Assembly (NCBI GenBank): GCA_003160635.1 | Contig: PMLV01000123.1 | Span: forward strand, 35,750 to 69,231 | DNA: 33,482 nucleotides | Reading direction: 5' to 3' | Source of the DNA: Acidimicrobiaceae bacterium | GTDB taxonomy: Bacteria; Actinomycetota; Acidimicrobiia; Acidimicrobiales; RAAP-2 | In this document: piece by piece, positions 1-9,255 of the stretch | How positions within the stretch are numbered: the first letter of the stretch is position 1 | Layout of the letters: each line of letters begins with the position of its first letter | The notes under the pieces: model-generated | Seen by the model: the letters and a program-made list of their open reading frames with translations, nothing else | Databases searched by the model: none | Told to the model about the DNA's origin: nothing | Program-made: the position numbers and the translations under genes

Positions 1-1759
1 TGGCGATGGAGAACGTGGTCAGCGAGCCCCTCGTGATGAGGAGCTGCTTGCCGATCTCGACCACGTCGATCAGCTTGGTCGGGTTGGAGTCCAGGTCGAC
101 CATGTTCCCGGCTTCTTTGGCCGCGGTGGTCCCGGTGTTCATGGCCACGCCGACGTCGGCTTGGGCCAACGCAGGGGCGTCGTTGGTGCCGTCGCCGGTC
201 ATGGCCACGAGCTTGCCGCCTTGTTGCTCCGCCTTGATCAGCTCCATCTTCGCCTCGGGCGTCGCCTCGGCCAAGAAATCGTCGACCCCGGCTTCCTCGG
301 CGATGGCCGCCGCGGTGAGCGGGTTGTCACCGGTGATCATGATGGTGCGGATGCCGGCCGCCCGCAGCTCGGCGAAACGCTCCTTGATCCCCGCCTTGAC
401 CACGTCCTTGAGCTCGATCACGCCGAGGATGGTGGCGTCCTCGGCCACGACCAGCGGTGTCGACCCGGCCCGGGCGATGCGGTCGACGATGTCGGTGAGG
501 CCTTCGGGCGCGGTCCCGCCCTGGTCGATCACCCACTGGCGCACCGATTCCGCTGCACCCTTGCGGATCTGGTGCCCGTCGACATTGAGCCCCGACATGC
601 GGGTGGTGGCGGAGAAGGGCACGAACTCATGGTCACCGGAGAACTCGCGCTCGCGGATGTTGAAGCGCTCCTTGGCCAAGACCACAATGGAGCGACCCTC
701 AGGGGTCTCGTCGGCCAAGGACGCCAACTGCGCCGCACTGGCCACCTCCTCTTCGGTGTGGCCCGCGGTGGGGAAGAAGCCCGACGCCATGCGATTGCCG
801 AGGGTGATGGTGCCCGTCTTGTCCAACAGCAGCGTCTGGACGTCGCCGGCCGCCTCGACGGCTCGCCCGCTCATGGCGAGGACGTTCTTTTGCACCAGCC
901 GGTCCATGCCGGCAATACCGATGGCCGAGAGCAGGGCCCCGATGGTGGTCGGGATGAGACAGACCAGCAGCGAGACGAGGACCACAACCGACACCGTGGC
1001 GCCGGAGAAGTGCCCGAAGGGTTGGAGGGTGACCACGACGGGGAGGAACACGATGGTCAGGACGGCCAAGAGGATGGTCAGGGCGATCTCGTTCGGCGTC
1101 TTCTGACGATTGGCGCCTTCGACGAGGGAGATCATGCGGTCCAAGAAGGTCTTGCCGGCCTCGGCGGTGATCTCGACCACGATCCGGTCCGAGAGCACCG
1201 TCGTCCCTCCGGTGACCGCCGAGCGGTCGCCGCCCGACTCGCGGATCACCGGGGCCGACTCACCCGTGATGGCCGACTCGTCGACCGAGGCCACCCCTTC
1301 GATGATCTCGCCGTCTGAGGGAATGTGATCGCCGGCCTCGCAGACGACCCGGTCACCCTTGGCCAGGGAAGCGGCCGGCACCAACTCCTCGGTCCCGTCG
1401 GCCAACAGGCGCCTGGCCATGGTCTCTGACCGCATCTTGCGCAGCGCCGACGCCTGGGCCTTGCCCCGGCCTTCGGCCATGGCCTCGGCGAAGTTGGCGA
1501 AGATGACCGTGAGGATGAGCCAGATAGTGATCGACCAGTTGAAAATGCCCCCATGGGCGATCGACTCGATCAAGGTGATGATCGAGCCGATCAACACCAC
1601 GAACATGACCGGGTTCTTGATCTGCACCCGGGGGTCCATCTTGACGACGGAGCCGACGAGCGCTTCTTTCAAGATCTCGGGGTCGAAGAGACCTCGGGCC
1701 TCGGCCACGCCGTGCGGCGCGTCGCGGGGTGGGGTTGGCATGGCGGTGACGGTTGTCAT
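1..1759 (-). CDS. kdpB: Potassium-transporting P-type ATPase subunit B, 3' end cut by window edge
   Basis: This is the catalytic subunit of the high-affinity KdpFABC K+ pump, which hydrolyses ATP at the cytoplasmic face to drive K+ uptake through KdpA. The reading frame starts at the ATG at 1759 and is open to base 1, giving about 586 residues; family members are near 680, so roughly the last 100 lie off the left edge. Visible P-type ATPase signatures are TGES, the phosphorylation motif DKTGT (Asp about residue 313, codon 821-823), MITGDN, and the [10 protein letters not shown] hinge motif near the left edge. The start overlaps the kdpA stop by one base (TAATG), so the two are probably translationally coupled. 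kdpC would be expected just outside the window. Identification is secure. Confidence 0.97.
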   Translation of the reverse strand, partial: MTTVTAMPTPPRDAPHGVAEARGLFDPEILKEALVGSVVKMDPRVQIKNPVMFVVLIGSIITLIESIAHGGIFNWSITIWLILTVIFANFAEAMAEGRGKAQASALRKMRSETMARRLLADGTEELVPAASLAKGDRVVCEAGDHIPSDGEIIEGVASVDESAITGESAPVIRESGGDRSAVTGGTTVLSDRIVVEITAEAGKTFLDRMISLVEGANRQKTPNEIALTILLAVLTIVFLPVVVTLQPFGHFSGATVSVVVLVSLLVCLIPTTIGALLSAIGIAGMDRLVQKNVLAMSGRAVEAAGDVQTLLLDKTGTITLGNRMASGFFPTAGHTEEEVASAAQLASLADETPEGRSIVVLAKERFNIREREFSGDHEFVPFSATTRMSGLNVDGHQIRKGAAESVRQWVIDQGGTAPEGLTDIVDRIARAGSTPLVVAEDATILGVIELKDVVKAGIKERFAELRAAGIRTIMITGDNPLTAAAIAEEAGVDDFLAEATPEAKMELIKAEQQGGKLVAMTGDGTNDAPALAQADVGVAMNTGTTAAKEAGNMVDLDSNPTKLIDVVEIGKQLLITRGSLTTFSIA

Positions 1760-3450
1760 TAGAAGAGCTTTCCGTGACTGAACTGCTCGACGATCGGACC
1801 GAGGGATAAGGCGGGGAAGAAGGTGAGCGCACCGATGATGAGGATGACGCCGATGAGGAGCCCGATGAACATCGGGTTGTCGGTGCGGAACGTGCCCGCC
1901 CCGGCCGGAACGGGATTCTTGGCCGCCAGCACACCACCGAGGGCCAGGGCCGGGATCATGATCCCGAAGCGACCGATCAGCATGTCGATGCCACCGAGAA
2001 TGTTGTAAAAGGTGGTGTTGCCCGTGAGGCCACCGAAGGCCGAGCCGTTGTTGTTGCCCTGTGAGGTCAGGGCGTAGAGGATCTCGGAGAACCCATGTGG
2101 CCCGGCGTTTTCGGGGGCCACCCTCCCGGCGTGGAGGGACACGGCTAGCGCCGTGACCGCCAGGACGGTAATCGGCATGACAAGGGTCCCCAGGCCGGCC
2201 AGCTTCACCTCCGCGGCCTGAATCTTCTTGCCCAGATACTCGGGCGTTCGGCCCACCATCAGGCCGCCTAAGAAGACGGCGATGATGGCGTAGATCAAGA
2301 TGGTGTACATCCCGCTGCCCACCCCGCCCGGGGTGACCTCACCCATCATCATGCCGGTGAGCAGGGCACCGCCGCCGATGGGGGTGAACGAGTCGTAGGC
2401 GGCGTCGGCCGATCCGGTCGAGGTCTGGGTCGAGGTCACTCCGAAGAGGGCCGAGCTCGGCACGCCGAAGCGGACCTCTTTGCCTTCGGTGTTGCCCGTC
2501 GGTTGGTGGGTGAGGCCGGCGGCTTGGACGGCCGGGTTCGGCTGGTGCTCGGCCGCCACGGCGAATCCGACCCAGCAGCCGAAGAGGATGGTCATGGCGG
2601 CCAGGACGGCCACGCCCTGGCGCAGTGCCCCCACCATCTTGCCGAACATGTAGGTCAAGGAGACGGGAATGCACAGTATGAGAAGGAGCGAGAGGAGGTT
2701 GGTCAACCCGGTCGGATTTTCGAAGGGGTGGGCCGAGTTGATGTTGAAGAACCCACCACCGTTGGTGCCCAGTTGCTTGATGGCTTCCATGAAGCCGACC
2801 GGCCCGAGCGCGATGGTCTGGCTGACCCCGTTGAGCGCGTTGTGGACGTTGACCGGGCCGCTCAAGGTGTCGACCGCGCCCTGGCCGACGAAGATCAGGC
2901 CGCCGATGATGGCGATCGGAGTAAGGACGTAGAGCAGAGCGCGTACGACATCGACCCAGAAGTTACCGACCGTCGGTGAGCCCTTCTTGGAGAACCCACG
3001 GATGAGAACGAGCGCCGCCGCTATGCCCACGGCCGGGGTGACGAACTGCTGGACGGTGAGCGAGGTCATCTGCGAGAGATACGACATGGTCGTCTCGCCG
3101 CCGTAGTTCTGCCAGTTGGTGTTCGTCAAGAAGGAGGCAGCTGTGTTCCACGAGAGCGCCGGAGGCACTGCGCCCAGGTGCTGGGGGTTCAAGGGCAGCG
3201 AGCCCTGCAGGCGCAAAATGGCGTAGGTGATCCCCAAAGAGAGCCCCGAGAAGACGACGACAGAGCCGGCGTAACGCTTCCAGGTCTGCTCCTTTTCGGG
3301 GCTCGTGCCCAAGAGCCGGTAGATGGGCCGCTCAATGAAGGCCAGGTAGTGCACCCGTCCTTCGAAGACGGCCACCATGTAGGAGCCCAGGTAGCGCCAG
3401 ATGAGCGCCATGGCGACGACGAGGACGACAAGGGTCCAGAAGAAGCCCAT
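1759..3450 (-). CDS. kdpA: Potassium-transporting ATPase subunit A
   Basis: KdpA is the K+-binding, channel-like membrane subunit of KdpFABC. The 563-aa product has the usual family length and many hydrophobic helices, starting with [10 protein letters not shown]. The pore-loop signatures are intact: [29 protein letters not shown] and [12 protein letters not shown]. The start codon follows the kdpF stop directly (TAGATG), and the stop overlaps the kdpB start by one base. This copy looks functional, in contrast to the second kdpA at 6766-8452. Confidence 0.97.
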   Translation of the reverse strand: MGFFWTLVVLVVAMALIWRYLGSYMVAVFEGRVHYLAFIERPIYRLLGTSPEKEQTWKRYAGSVVVFSGLSLGITYAILRLQGSLPLNPQHLGAVPPALSWNTAASFLTNTNWQNYGGETTMSYLSQMTSLTVQQFVTPAVGIAAALVLIRGFSKKGSPTVGNFWVDVVRALLYVLTPIAIIGGLIFVGQGAVDTLSGPVNVHNALNGVSQTIALGPVGFMEAIKQLGTNGGGFFNINSAHPFENPTGLTNLLSLLLILCIPVSLTYMFGKMVGALRQGVAVLAAMTILFGCWVGFAVAAEHQPNPAVQAAGLTHQPTGNTEGKEVRFGVPSSALFGVTSTQTSTGSADAAYDSFTPIGGGALLTGMMMGEVTPGGVGSGMYTILIYAIIAVFLGGLMVGRTPEYLGKKIQAAEVKLAGLGTLVMPITVLAVTALAVSLHAGRVAPENAGPHGFSEILYALTSQGNNNGSAFGGLTGNTTFYNILGGIDMLIGRFGIMIPALALGGVLAAKNPVPAGAGTFRTDNPMFIGLLIGVILIIGALTFFPALSLGPIVEQFSHGKLF

Positions 3451-3540
3451 CTAGAACCACTCGGGCTTGAACATGGCGATGCCGAGGTAGATCAAGACAA
3501 GCCCCGAGATCGCGAGCAGGACGGCCTGGACGGCGCTCAT
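3451..3540 (-). CDS. kdpF: KdpF, small stabilising subunit of the Kdp ATPase
   Basis: This 29-residue single-helix membrane peptide begins MSAVQAVLLAISGL and ends FKPEWF. Length, hydrophobicity, the short polar tail with a Pro-Glu pair, and its place immediately before kdpA (its TAG abuts the kdpA ATG) match KdpF, which lies at the edge of the complex and stabilises it with lipids. Its ATG overlaps the stop of the micro-ORF upstream by four bases (ATGA). It is short enough to be missed by length-filtered gene callers. Confidence 0.85.
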   Translation of the reverse strand: MSAVQAVLLAISGLVLIYLGIAMFKPEWF

Positions 3541-3620
3541 ACCCGGTCCAGTGCCCAGATGAGAGCCGAGAAGACCGCGATGAACGCGACCACACTGATA
3601 ACAGCGAGGAAATCTGCCAT
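3537..3620 (-). CDS. 27-aa membrane micro-protein at the head of the kdp operon
   Basis: A short frame starting MADFLAVISVVAFIAVF and ending WALDRV encodes one predicted membrane helix with a charged C-terminus. It overlaps the kdpF start by four bases (ATGA), so it is positioned as the first cistron of the kdp operon. From memory, comparable unnamed peptides precede kdpF in other actinobacteria; this was not checked here. No strong ribosome binding site is seen, and an out-of-frame ATG lies eight bases upstream. It could be a further small Kdp subunit or a leader cistron that sets kdpF translation. Function is not established. Confidence 0.6.
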   Translation of the reverse strand: MADFLAVISVVAFIAVFSALIWALDRV

Positions 3621-3942
3621 GGCTTCATGGTGGCGGCGCCGGTGTCAACAAGAGATGAACAGATGAGGAAATGTATTAATACGATGTCAACAGAGTTAGC
3701 CTTTGCTTGCTCGTCTGAGCATCGGGGATGCTCCAGCTGGAGTCCGGGCTGCCGAACCGACATGTGGTGGGAGGGATTCACGGGTCGAGCCTGCTTGGGA
3801 AGTTCAACTACGCTCGAGGAGAGGGATGTGCCGGGAAGTCTGGTCGGCGTTCGGAGGACGGCGCCCTTGACCAGGAGATTTGACCCAATGATCGGCGACC
3901 CACGGGGTGACGGGCGTTCGGGTTCGGACGTGCAGTCTTCGG
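3621..3942. promoter_or_regulatory. Divergent control region between kdp and the DUF2254 gene, with nested palindromes
   Basis: No gene is seen in these roughly 320 bases apart from a possible N-terminal extension of the DUF2254 protein. Three sequence structures stand out. There is a perfect inverted repeat at 3717-3733 (7-base arms GAGCATC and GATGCTC, 3-base loop) that partly overlaps a perfect 12-base palindrome, CTCCAGCTGGAG, at 3731-3742. A 10-base AT-rich palindrome, GTATTAATAC, lies at 3673-3682. A TTGACA hexamer on the minus strand at 3685-3690 could be the -35 box of the kdp promoter, but the sequence at the matching -10 distance is poor. The palindromes may be operator sites or part of a 5' leader of the kdp transcript; no known riboswitch class was recognised. 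Confidence 0.35.
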
Positions 3943-5412
3943 ATGTTCGCAACGAAGGAGCCGCTATGGGCAGCCTCCGTGGATGAGATTGGCGCACCTG
4001 ACGGTGCGTCCACCCACGCCAACGGCGGCCAAGGGGCATTGCCCAGTTGGCGGTGGGAGGCGCTCCGCACGACATTCTGGTTGGTGCCCTCCGTCCTCGT
4101 CGTGGTTTCTGCCCTGGTGTTCGTGACGACCTTTGAGATCGATCTCGCGGCATTCCATCACCGACTCACGCTCCCGTACTGGATCCGAACGGGAGGCGCG
4201 GATGCTGGTCGCCAGGTGCTCATCGCCATCGCAGCCGCTGTCATCACCGTCGTTGGTGTGGTGTTCTCCATCACCATTCTCGCCCTGACGTTGGCATCAC
4301 AGCAGTTCGGTCCGCGCATGATGCGGAATTTCATCCGGGACATCGGCAATCAGATGACCCTCGGAGTCTTTGTCGGCACCTTCGTGTACTCAGTACTTGC
4401 ACTCGGTTCGATAACCACGGATCCCAAGGGCGATTTCGTACCCCATCTGTCCATTACCATCGCCGAGGGACTCTTGTTGGTCGATCTCGGCGTCCTCATC
4501 TACTTCATCCATCACATCGCCAAATCGATACAACTCCCCGAGGTCATCGCGGGGATCGCCCGCGATTTGGCCCGCGCCATTGACGCGGAGTTCCCGTTAC
4601 AAAGAGCAGATCAGGAGGATGCAGCCAGGTTGACGGTCGGCAGATCAGTTTCGGAGCTCGTGCAGCTCCTCGATGAGCGTGGGGCGGTCGTCGCATCGAG
4701 CGCCAGTGGCTACGTCCAGTTTGTCGGCTACGCCCAACTCGTCGCCATAGCCTCGCACACAGATTCGGTGATCCGCCTTGATCATCGCCCAGGACACTTC
4801 ATTGCCACGGGAAGGCCGTTGGCAACGGTGTGGCCGGGCGGCGCTGCGGGCCAGGTGGCCATGGCCCTGTCCAAGGCCCACGTCACCGGGCCGCATCGCA
4901 CGCTCATGCAGGATCCTGTATTTGCCATCGACCAGCTCGTCGAAATCGCCATCCGCGCCCTCTCCCCGGCCGTGAACGATACCTTCACCGCCCTGACCTG
5001 CATCGACTGGCTTTCTGCCGGCCTCAGTCAGGTCTCCGGCCGCGCCCTGACGGAAGGTGTCTATCGCGACCGCGACGGCCGTGTGCGGCTGATCGAGACC
5101 GACCCCTCTTACGCTCGGATGGTCAATCGTGCCTTTGACAAGATTCGTCAGTCCTCCCGCGGCATGCCCGCAGTCATCATTCGAATGCTCGATGCCCTCA
5201 CCTCGATCGCCACCGATGCCGTCTCTCCACTCCAGCTCGCCGTCCTGCTGCGCCAAGGCCAGATGATCGTTCAGGCAGCCGAGGAATCGGTGCATGAGGC
5301 AAACGACCTACAGGACATCCGCGCCAGGTTCGAACGCCTGAGAGCCGTCAGTGGGGTCGATGACGAGAAAGCGCTTCCCGGATTCGAGCTGCCTGAGGGG
5401 CGCAAGTCCTAA
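3907..5412 (+). CDS. DUF2254 family membrane protein
   Basis: The product of up to 501 aa matches the DUF2254 family of predicted integral membrane proteins of unknown function. About four hydrophobic segments lie in the first 200 residues (for example around SVLVVVSALVFVTTF and VITVVGVVFSITILALTLAS), followed by a soluble C-terminal half with the family-typical stretch PAVNDTFTALTCIDWL. The start is uncertain: GTG 3907 gives the longest frame and ATG 3943 removes 12 residues; neither has a convincing ribosome binding site, so the transcript may be leaderless. It is divergent from kdp and followed 131 bases later by the KdpD-like gene. A link to potassium or osmotic stress is only suggested by position. 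Confidence 0.85.
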   Translation: MTGVRVRTCSLRMFATKEPLWAASVDEIGAPDGASTHANGGQGALPSWRWEALRTTFWLVPSVLVVVSALVFVTTFEIDLAAFHHRLTLPYWIRTGGADAGRQVLIAIAAAVITVVGVVFSITILALTLASQQFGPRMMRNFIRDIGNQMTLGVFVGTFVYSVLALGSITTDPKGDFVPHLSITIAEGLLLVDLGVLIYFIHHIAKSIQLPEVIAGIARDLARAIDAEFPLQRADQEDAARLTVGRSVSELVQLLDERGAVVASSASGYVQFVGYAQLVAIASHTDSVIRLDHRPGHFIATGRPLATVWPGGAAGQVAMALSKAHVTGPHRTLMQDPVFAIDQLVEIAIRALSPAVNDTFTALTCIDWLSAGLSQVSGRALTEGVYRDRDGRVRLIETDPSYARMVNRAFDKIRQSSRGMPAVIIRMLDALTSIATDAVSPLQLAVLLRQGQMIVQAAEESVHEANDLQDIRARFERLRAVSGVDDEKALPGFELPEGRKS

Positions 5413-5543
5413 AATGCCTGAGATGTCCGCGCGTCGTGGCGACCGCCGGCCGGTAACCTTCTGCGGGTTCGCAGATTCGAGCGGTCCGGACGGCTGAGCC
5501 AATGGATTCGGGCCCCACCGTCGTTACGACCCATAGGAGCATC

Positions 5544-6746
5544 ATGGCTGATTCCGAGAGCGATGCGGCAACCAGCGCTCCGCTGGCCACAAACTCAGAT
5601 GACATCGACGGGGTCGAGGCAGCCGGTCACTTTCGCATCTACCTCGGCGCGGCGGCGGGCGTCGGAAAGACCTACGCCATGCTCAATGAGGGTCACCGGC
5701 GCAAGACGCGGGGCACTGACGTGGTCATCGGATTTGTCGAGTGCCACCGTCGACCAAATACCGAACAGGTGATCGGGGATCTCGAGGAGGTTCCTCGAAA
5801 AAGGATCGAATACAGGGGGGCCACCTTCGAGGAAATGGATCTCCAGGCCGTGCTCGACCGCCACCCCAAGGTTGCCCTGGTTGACGAGTTGGCCCACACC
5901 AATGTGCCGGGATCGAGCCAGAACGAGAAGCGATGGCAGGACGTGATGGAGCTGCTCAACGCGGGGATCGACGTCATCTCCACCGTCAATATTCAGCATC
6001 TCGAAAGCATCGCCGACGCAGTGGAGCAGATCACCGGCGTGCCGATTCGCGAACGTGTCCCCGATTGGGTCCTTCGCAAGGCCGACCAGATCGAACTCGT
6101 CGACTCGTCCCCGGAACAGCTTCGACGCCGCATGGTCCACGGGAACATCTATCCCCCCGAGAAGGTGCCCAAGGCCCTGACCAACTTCTTTCGCGAGGAC
6201 AATTTGATGGCGCTGAGAGAGCTGGCATTGCGCTTCCTGGCGGACGAAACAGAAGAGGAACTTCTGGCCCATCTCAGGGATCGGCATACGAATGCCCTTT
6301 GGGATACGAGTGAGCGAATACTGGTCGGCATCACCGCGGCACCGGGTACGGACACCATTGTCCGTCGGGCATCACGGATGGCCTCCCGGATCAAAGGGGA
6401 ACTGCACGTTCTGCACATCATTTCCGGGGAGAGTGCCAACCGATCGCATGATGCACAACTCGACGTTCTGCGCCAGTTGACTACCGATGTCGGGGCGCAC
6501 TGGTACGAGATCCGTGCCGACGACCCTGCGCAGGCGCTCTTCGAGTTCGCACGGGCTCACCAGATCACCCAGATCGTGGTGGGTTCGAGCCGTCGCAGTC
6601 GATGGCAGGAGCTCAAGAGCGGCGGCTCAATCGTGCGTAAGATCTCCCAGCTCGCTGCTCCTGCTGGGATCGACGTTCATATCATCGCTCGCCGTGATCC
6701 GAAGTCGGTTGGGACGGAGACAATCGGCGATTCCGAAGAACCTTGA
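5544..6746 (+). CDS. KdpD-like sensor (KdpD domain plus Usp domain) lacking the histidine kinase
   Basis: The start is ATG 5544, preceded by AGGAG at 5535-5539; the upstream in-frame start lacks such a site. The 400-aa product has an N-terminal KdpD domain (about 28-240) with a Walker A motif GAAAGVGKT (35-43), a Walker B-like VALVDELAH (110-118) and the family block STVNIQHLES. A universal stress (Usp) domain follows (about 256-382) with VGSSRRSRW and GGSIVRKI. The frame stops where full-length KdpD (near 900 aa) would continue into its four membrane helices, GAF and kinase domains, and no kinase fragment follows. Kinase-less KdpD proteins are known in some cyanobacteria and in Deinococcus. 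No kdpE is present. It may modulate Kdp directly, for example by nucleotide sensing. Confidence 0.9.
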   Translation: MADSESDAATSAPLATNSDDIDGVEAAGHFRIYLGAAAGVGKTYAMLNEGHRRKTRGTDVVIGFVECHRRPNTEQVIGDLEEVPRKRIEYRGATFEEMDLQAVLDRHPKVALVDELAHTNVPGSSQNEKRWQDVMELLNAGIDVISTVNIQHLESIADAVEQITGVPIRERVPDWVLRKADQIELVDSSPEQLRRRMVHGNIYPPEKVPKALTNFFREDNLMALRELALRFLADETEEELLAHLRDRHTNALWDTSERILVGITAAPGTDTIVRRASRMASRIKGELHVLHIISGESANRSHDAQLDVLRQLTTDVGAHWYEIRADDPAQALFEFARAHQITQIVVGSSRRSRWQELKSGGSIVRKISQLAAPAGIDVHIIARRDPKSVGTETIGDSEEP

Positions 6747-6765
6747 CCAGTCGGCGTTATCTGAC

Positions 6766-8452
6766 TCAGAAGAACTTGCCGTGTTGCAACTGCTCAATGA
6801 TCGGTCCGAGGGAGACGGCCGGGAAAAAGGCCAGCCCACCGACGATGAGAATGACGCCAGCGAGCAGGCCCCCGAACATCGGCGAATCAGTGCGCATCTT
6901 CCCTTGCGACCCAGCCAGGGCGGGGTTGCGCGCCAGAACGCCCGCCAGGGCCAAGGTGGGAATGATGGCACCGTAGCGGCCAACGAGCATCCCAATCGAT
7001 CCCGTGACGTTGTAGAAAGCAGAGTTCGCTCCAAGCCCGCCGAACGCGGAACCGTTCGTATTGACCTCCGAGGTGAAGGTGTAGAGGATCTCGGTGAAGC
7101 CGTGCGGGCCTGCGTTCAGGGGACCGGCACGTCCGGCGTGAATCGAGACCGCTATGGCCGCGAGAATCAACACGGTGATGGGCATCACGAGCACGGCCAG
7201 ACCGGACAGTTTCATTTCTCTTGCCCGTATCTGTTTTCCGAGGTATTCGGGGGTTCGACCCACCATGAGTCCGGCGATGAACACGGTCATGATCGCGAAT
7301 GCCAGGATGGAGAAGAGGCCACTCCCGACGCCGCCAGGGCTCACTTCGCCGAGCATCATGCCCGAGAGTGCGCCGAACCCCCCCACGGGAGTGAAGGAGT
7401 CGAGGGAGGAGTTGGTCGCTCCACTGGACGTCTGCGTGCCGGCAATGTCGTAGAGGACCGAGGAGGTGTTGCCGAACCGGACGTCTTTGCCTTCCATGTT
7501 GGGACCCGCCCGCTGGACACCGGCCGCAGCCACGGCTGGATTGCCCTGGTGTTCGTATGCTGCGGTGAAGGTGAGCCAGCCCGCGAACAGCGTTCCCATG
7601 ACGATCAAGATCGTCACACCGGCGCAATGACCGAACCATTTTGCCGAACGTGTACGTGAAGGCGACGGGAATCATCATCATGAGGACGATGGACACTAAG
7701 TTCGTCAGACCCGTGGGGTTCTCGAACGGATGGGCGCCACTCGTGGCGAACATTCCCCCACCATCGCTGCTCAGCTGCTTTATCGCCTCCATGGACGCGG
7801 AAGGACCCCGCGGCAGGATCTGGGTCACACCGTTGAGAGCGTCATGAATCGAAATCGGACCAGCAAAGGTCTCAACGGCACCTTGGCCGGCAAAGATCAG
7901 AGCCGTTACGCCGGCGATCGGCAACAGGATATAGAGGCACCCGCGCACCAGGTCTACCCAGAAATTCCCGATCGTGCCCGAACCGCTTCGAGCCAGACCG
8001 CGGATAAGGGCGACGGCGACCGCCATGCCCACCGCCGCGCTGGTGAACTGGGCCACCATGATTGCACCGGTCTGCGAGAGGTACGAGAGCGTCGATTCAC
8101 CGGCGTAGGACTGCCAACTGGTGTTGAATACAAAAGAGACTGCCGTGTCAAAGGAAAGTGCCGGGGAAACGCCCGGCAAGTGCTGGGGGTTCACCCCGAG
8201 GTGGCCCTGCAACCGGAGAATGGCGTAGGCGAGTAGGAGACTGATCCCGGAGAAGACGATCAACGAGGATCCGTAGCGGGTCCAGTGTTGCTCGTCATCA
8301 GGGTGCGTTCGGAGTGACCGGTAGATCGGTCGCTCGAGCCACGCCATCCACCTCACCCGGCCGTCGTAGACCGCCTCCATATACGAACCGAGAAATCGCC
8401 AGCTCAGCGCCAGAACCGCGACGGTGAGCACCAGCGTCCAGAAGAAGCTCAT
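6766..8452 (-). pseudogene. kdpA: Second, orphan kdpA interrupted by a frameshift
   Basis: A divergent KdpA paralogue is split between two frames. From ATG 8452 (MSFFWTLVL) the first frame matches KdpA through FGKMVRSLRR. The match then continues from GVTILIVMGTLF in another frame to the stop at 6766-6768 (HGKFF). The break is near 7618-7625; alignment with the intact kdpA suggests two missing bases or one extra base. Together the halves give about 560 residues, full family length. Pore motifs differ from the intact copy: SDGGGMFATSGAHPFENP keeps GGG but changes the flanks, and SEVNTNGS replaces SQGNNNGS. No kdpF, kdpB or kdpC accompanies it, and it is convergent with the KdpD-like gene 19 bases away. 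It is either a decaying duplicate or a sequencing error in an intact orphan gene. Confidence 0.85.
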
Positions 8453-8739
8453 CGACCTTGGCCCGGTCGAGAAGCTCGAAGACATCGTTCACAGCTCGTT
8501 CCCGTACTCGTCCCCACAGGTTGAGTCAGGCCGTATCAATAAGACGTTAATAGCGTCTCATTCGTATAAACGCTTTGACAACACACCCTTGGGTCAGCCT
8601 GCCGGATACCACTGCAGGTGGCCAGAGGCTGCCGGTGTTGAGCGCAGACACCTCCGTTCACCATCTATTACGACATTCCTGCGAGATATCTACGGTTTGT
8701 TCACGCCTTCTTCGAACAGAATGACGAGATGGATGTGCA
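8453..8739. other. Divergent intergenic region between kdpA2 and a Usp gene
   Basis: No coding sequence is supported in these 287 bases, and no kdpF equivalent precedes kdpA2. The stretch 8536-8580 is AT-rich for this genome and holds an inverted repeat at 8542-8558 (arms AGACG and CGTCT around TTAATAG), the best operator candidate for either flanking gene. No confident -35/-10 pair was found. Confidence 0.3.
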
Positions 8740-9255
8740 GTGATGTGGGATCGCGTGCTACTCGCGCTCGACCAATATGAGTCGGGGCAGTCCGCCTTAC
8801 GCATGACGACGAAGTTGGCCGCGGTGACCCATAGCGAGGTCCGAGTGCTCCATATCCGCGCGCTCTCCAAGTGGGCTCGAGTCCCTCCGCTCGAATCTCC
8901 CGCCGAGGCTGAATACCTCGTGAGTGAAGCGGTCTTTTCGTTCCGGCTCGCCGGAGTAGGCGCCGAAGGCCACTATTCCTCCGTGCTCGAAGACCGGGTG
9001 GCCCTTCGAATTGTCGAGGAGTCACTGATCCACATGTGCGATGCCATCGTCCTCGGAACCCGTCGGCTACATGGGATCGGCCGGCTCTCAGGGAGGGGTG
9101 TCAGGGAGCAGGTCTTGAGGTTGTCACCTCTTCCGGTCATCGCCTCTCCAACTCCCTTGACCAATGCCATCCACATACCCCTCGGGGATGGGGCTCATCG
9201 GAACGGCCACTCGGGCCAGGAGGGTTACCGCACGGGTGACGACCACCGACGATGA
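8740..9255 (+). CDS. Universal stress protein (single Usp domain)
   Basis: The 171-aa product (170 aa if ATG 8743 is used instead of the adjacent GTG 8740) starts MWDRVLLALDQYESGQSAL, a typical Usp first strand and helix, and later has DAIVLGTRRLHGIGRLSGRG and LSPLPVIASP. The last part corresponds to the nucleotide-binding loop, although the consensus G-x2-G-x9-G(S/T) is only loosely kept, so ATP binding is uncertain. A low-complexity polar tail of about 30 residues follows the domain. Its stop overlaps the start of the next gene (ATGA at 9252-9255), so the two are probably made together. Usp proteins act in the cytoplasm under starvation or energy stress; the partner here is unknown. Confidence 0.8.
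   Translation: MMWDRVLLALDQYESGQSALRMTTKLAAVTHSEVRVLHIRALSKWARVPPLESPAEAEYLVSEAVFSFRLAGVGAEGHYSSVLEDRVALRIVEESLIHMCDAIVLGTRRLHGIGRLSGRGVREQVLRLSPLPVIASPTPLTNAIHIPLGDGAHRNGHSGQEGYRTGDDHRR

Noticed and set aside
6-1318. Two long plus-strand open frames opposite kdpB
   Set aside because: They are antisense to a clear kdpB with all P-type ATPase motifs, and their composition (Ser/Arg or His/Gly/Asp rich) is typical of high-GC shadow frames.
7612-7627. Programmed frameshift in the second kdpA
   Set aside because: No slippery heptamer is visible at the break, and no kdpA is known to use frameshifting; loss of function or sequence error is simpler.
8298-8492. Possible kdpF in front of the second kdpA
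   Set aside because: The frame (MNDVFELLDRAKVDEL) is acidic and not hydrophobic, so it is not KdpF.
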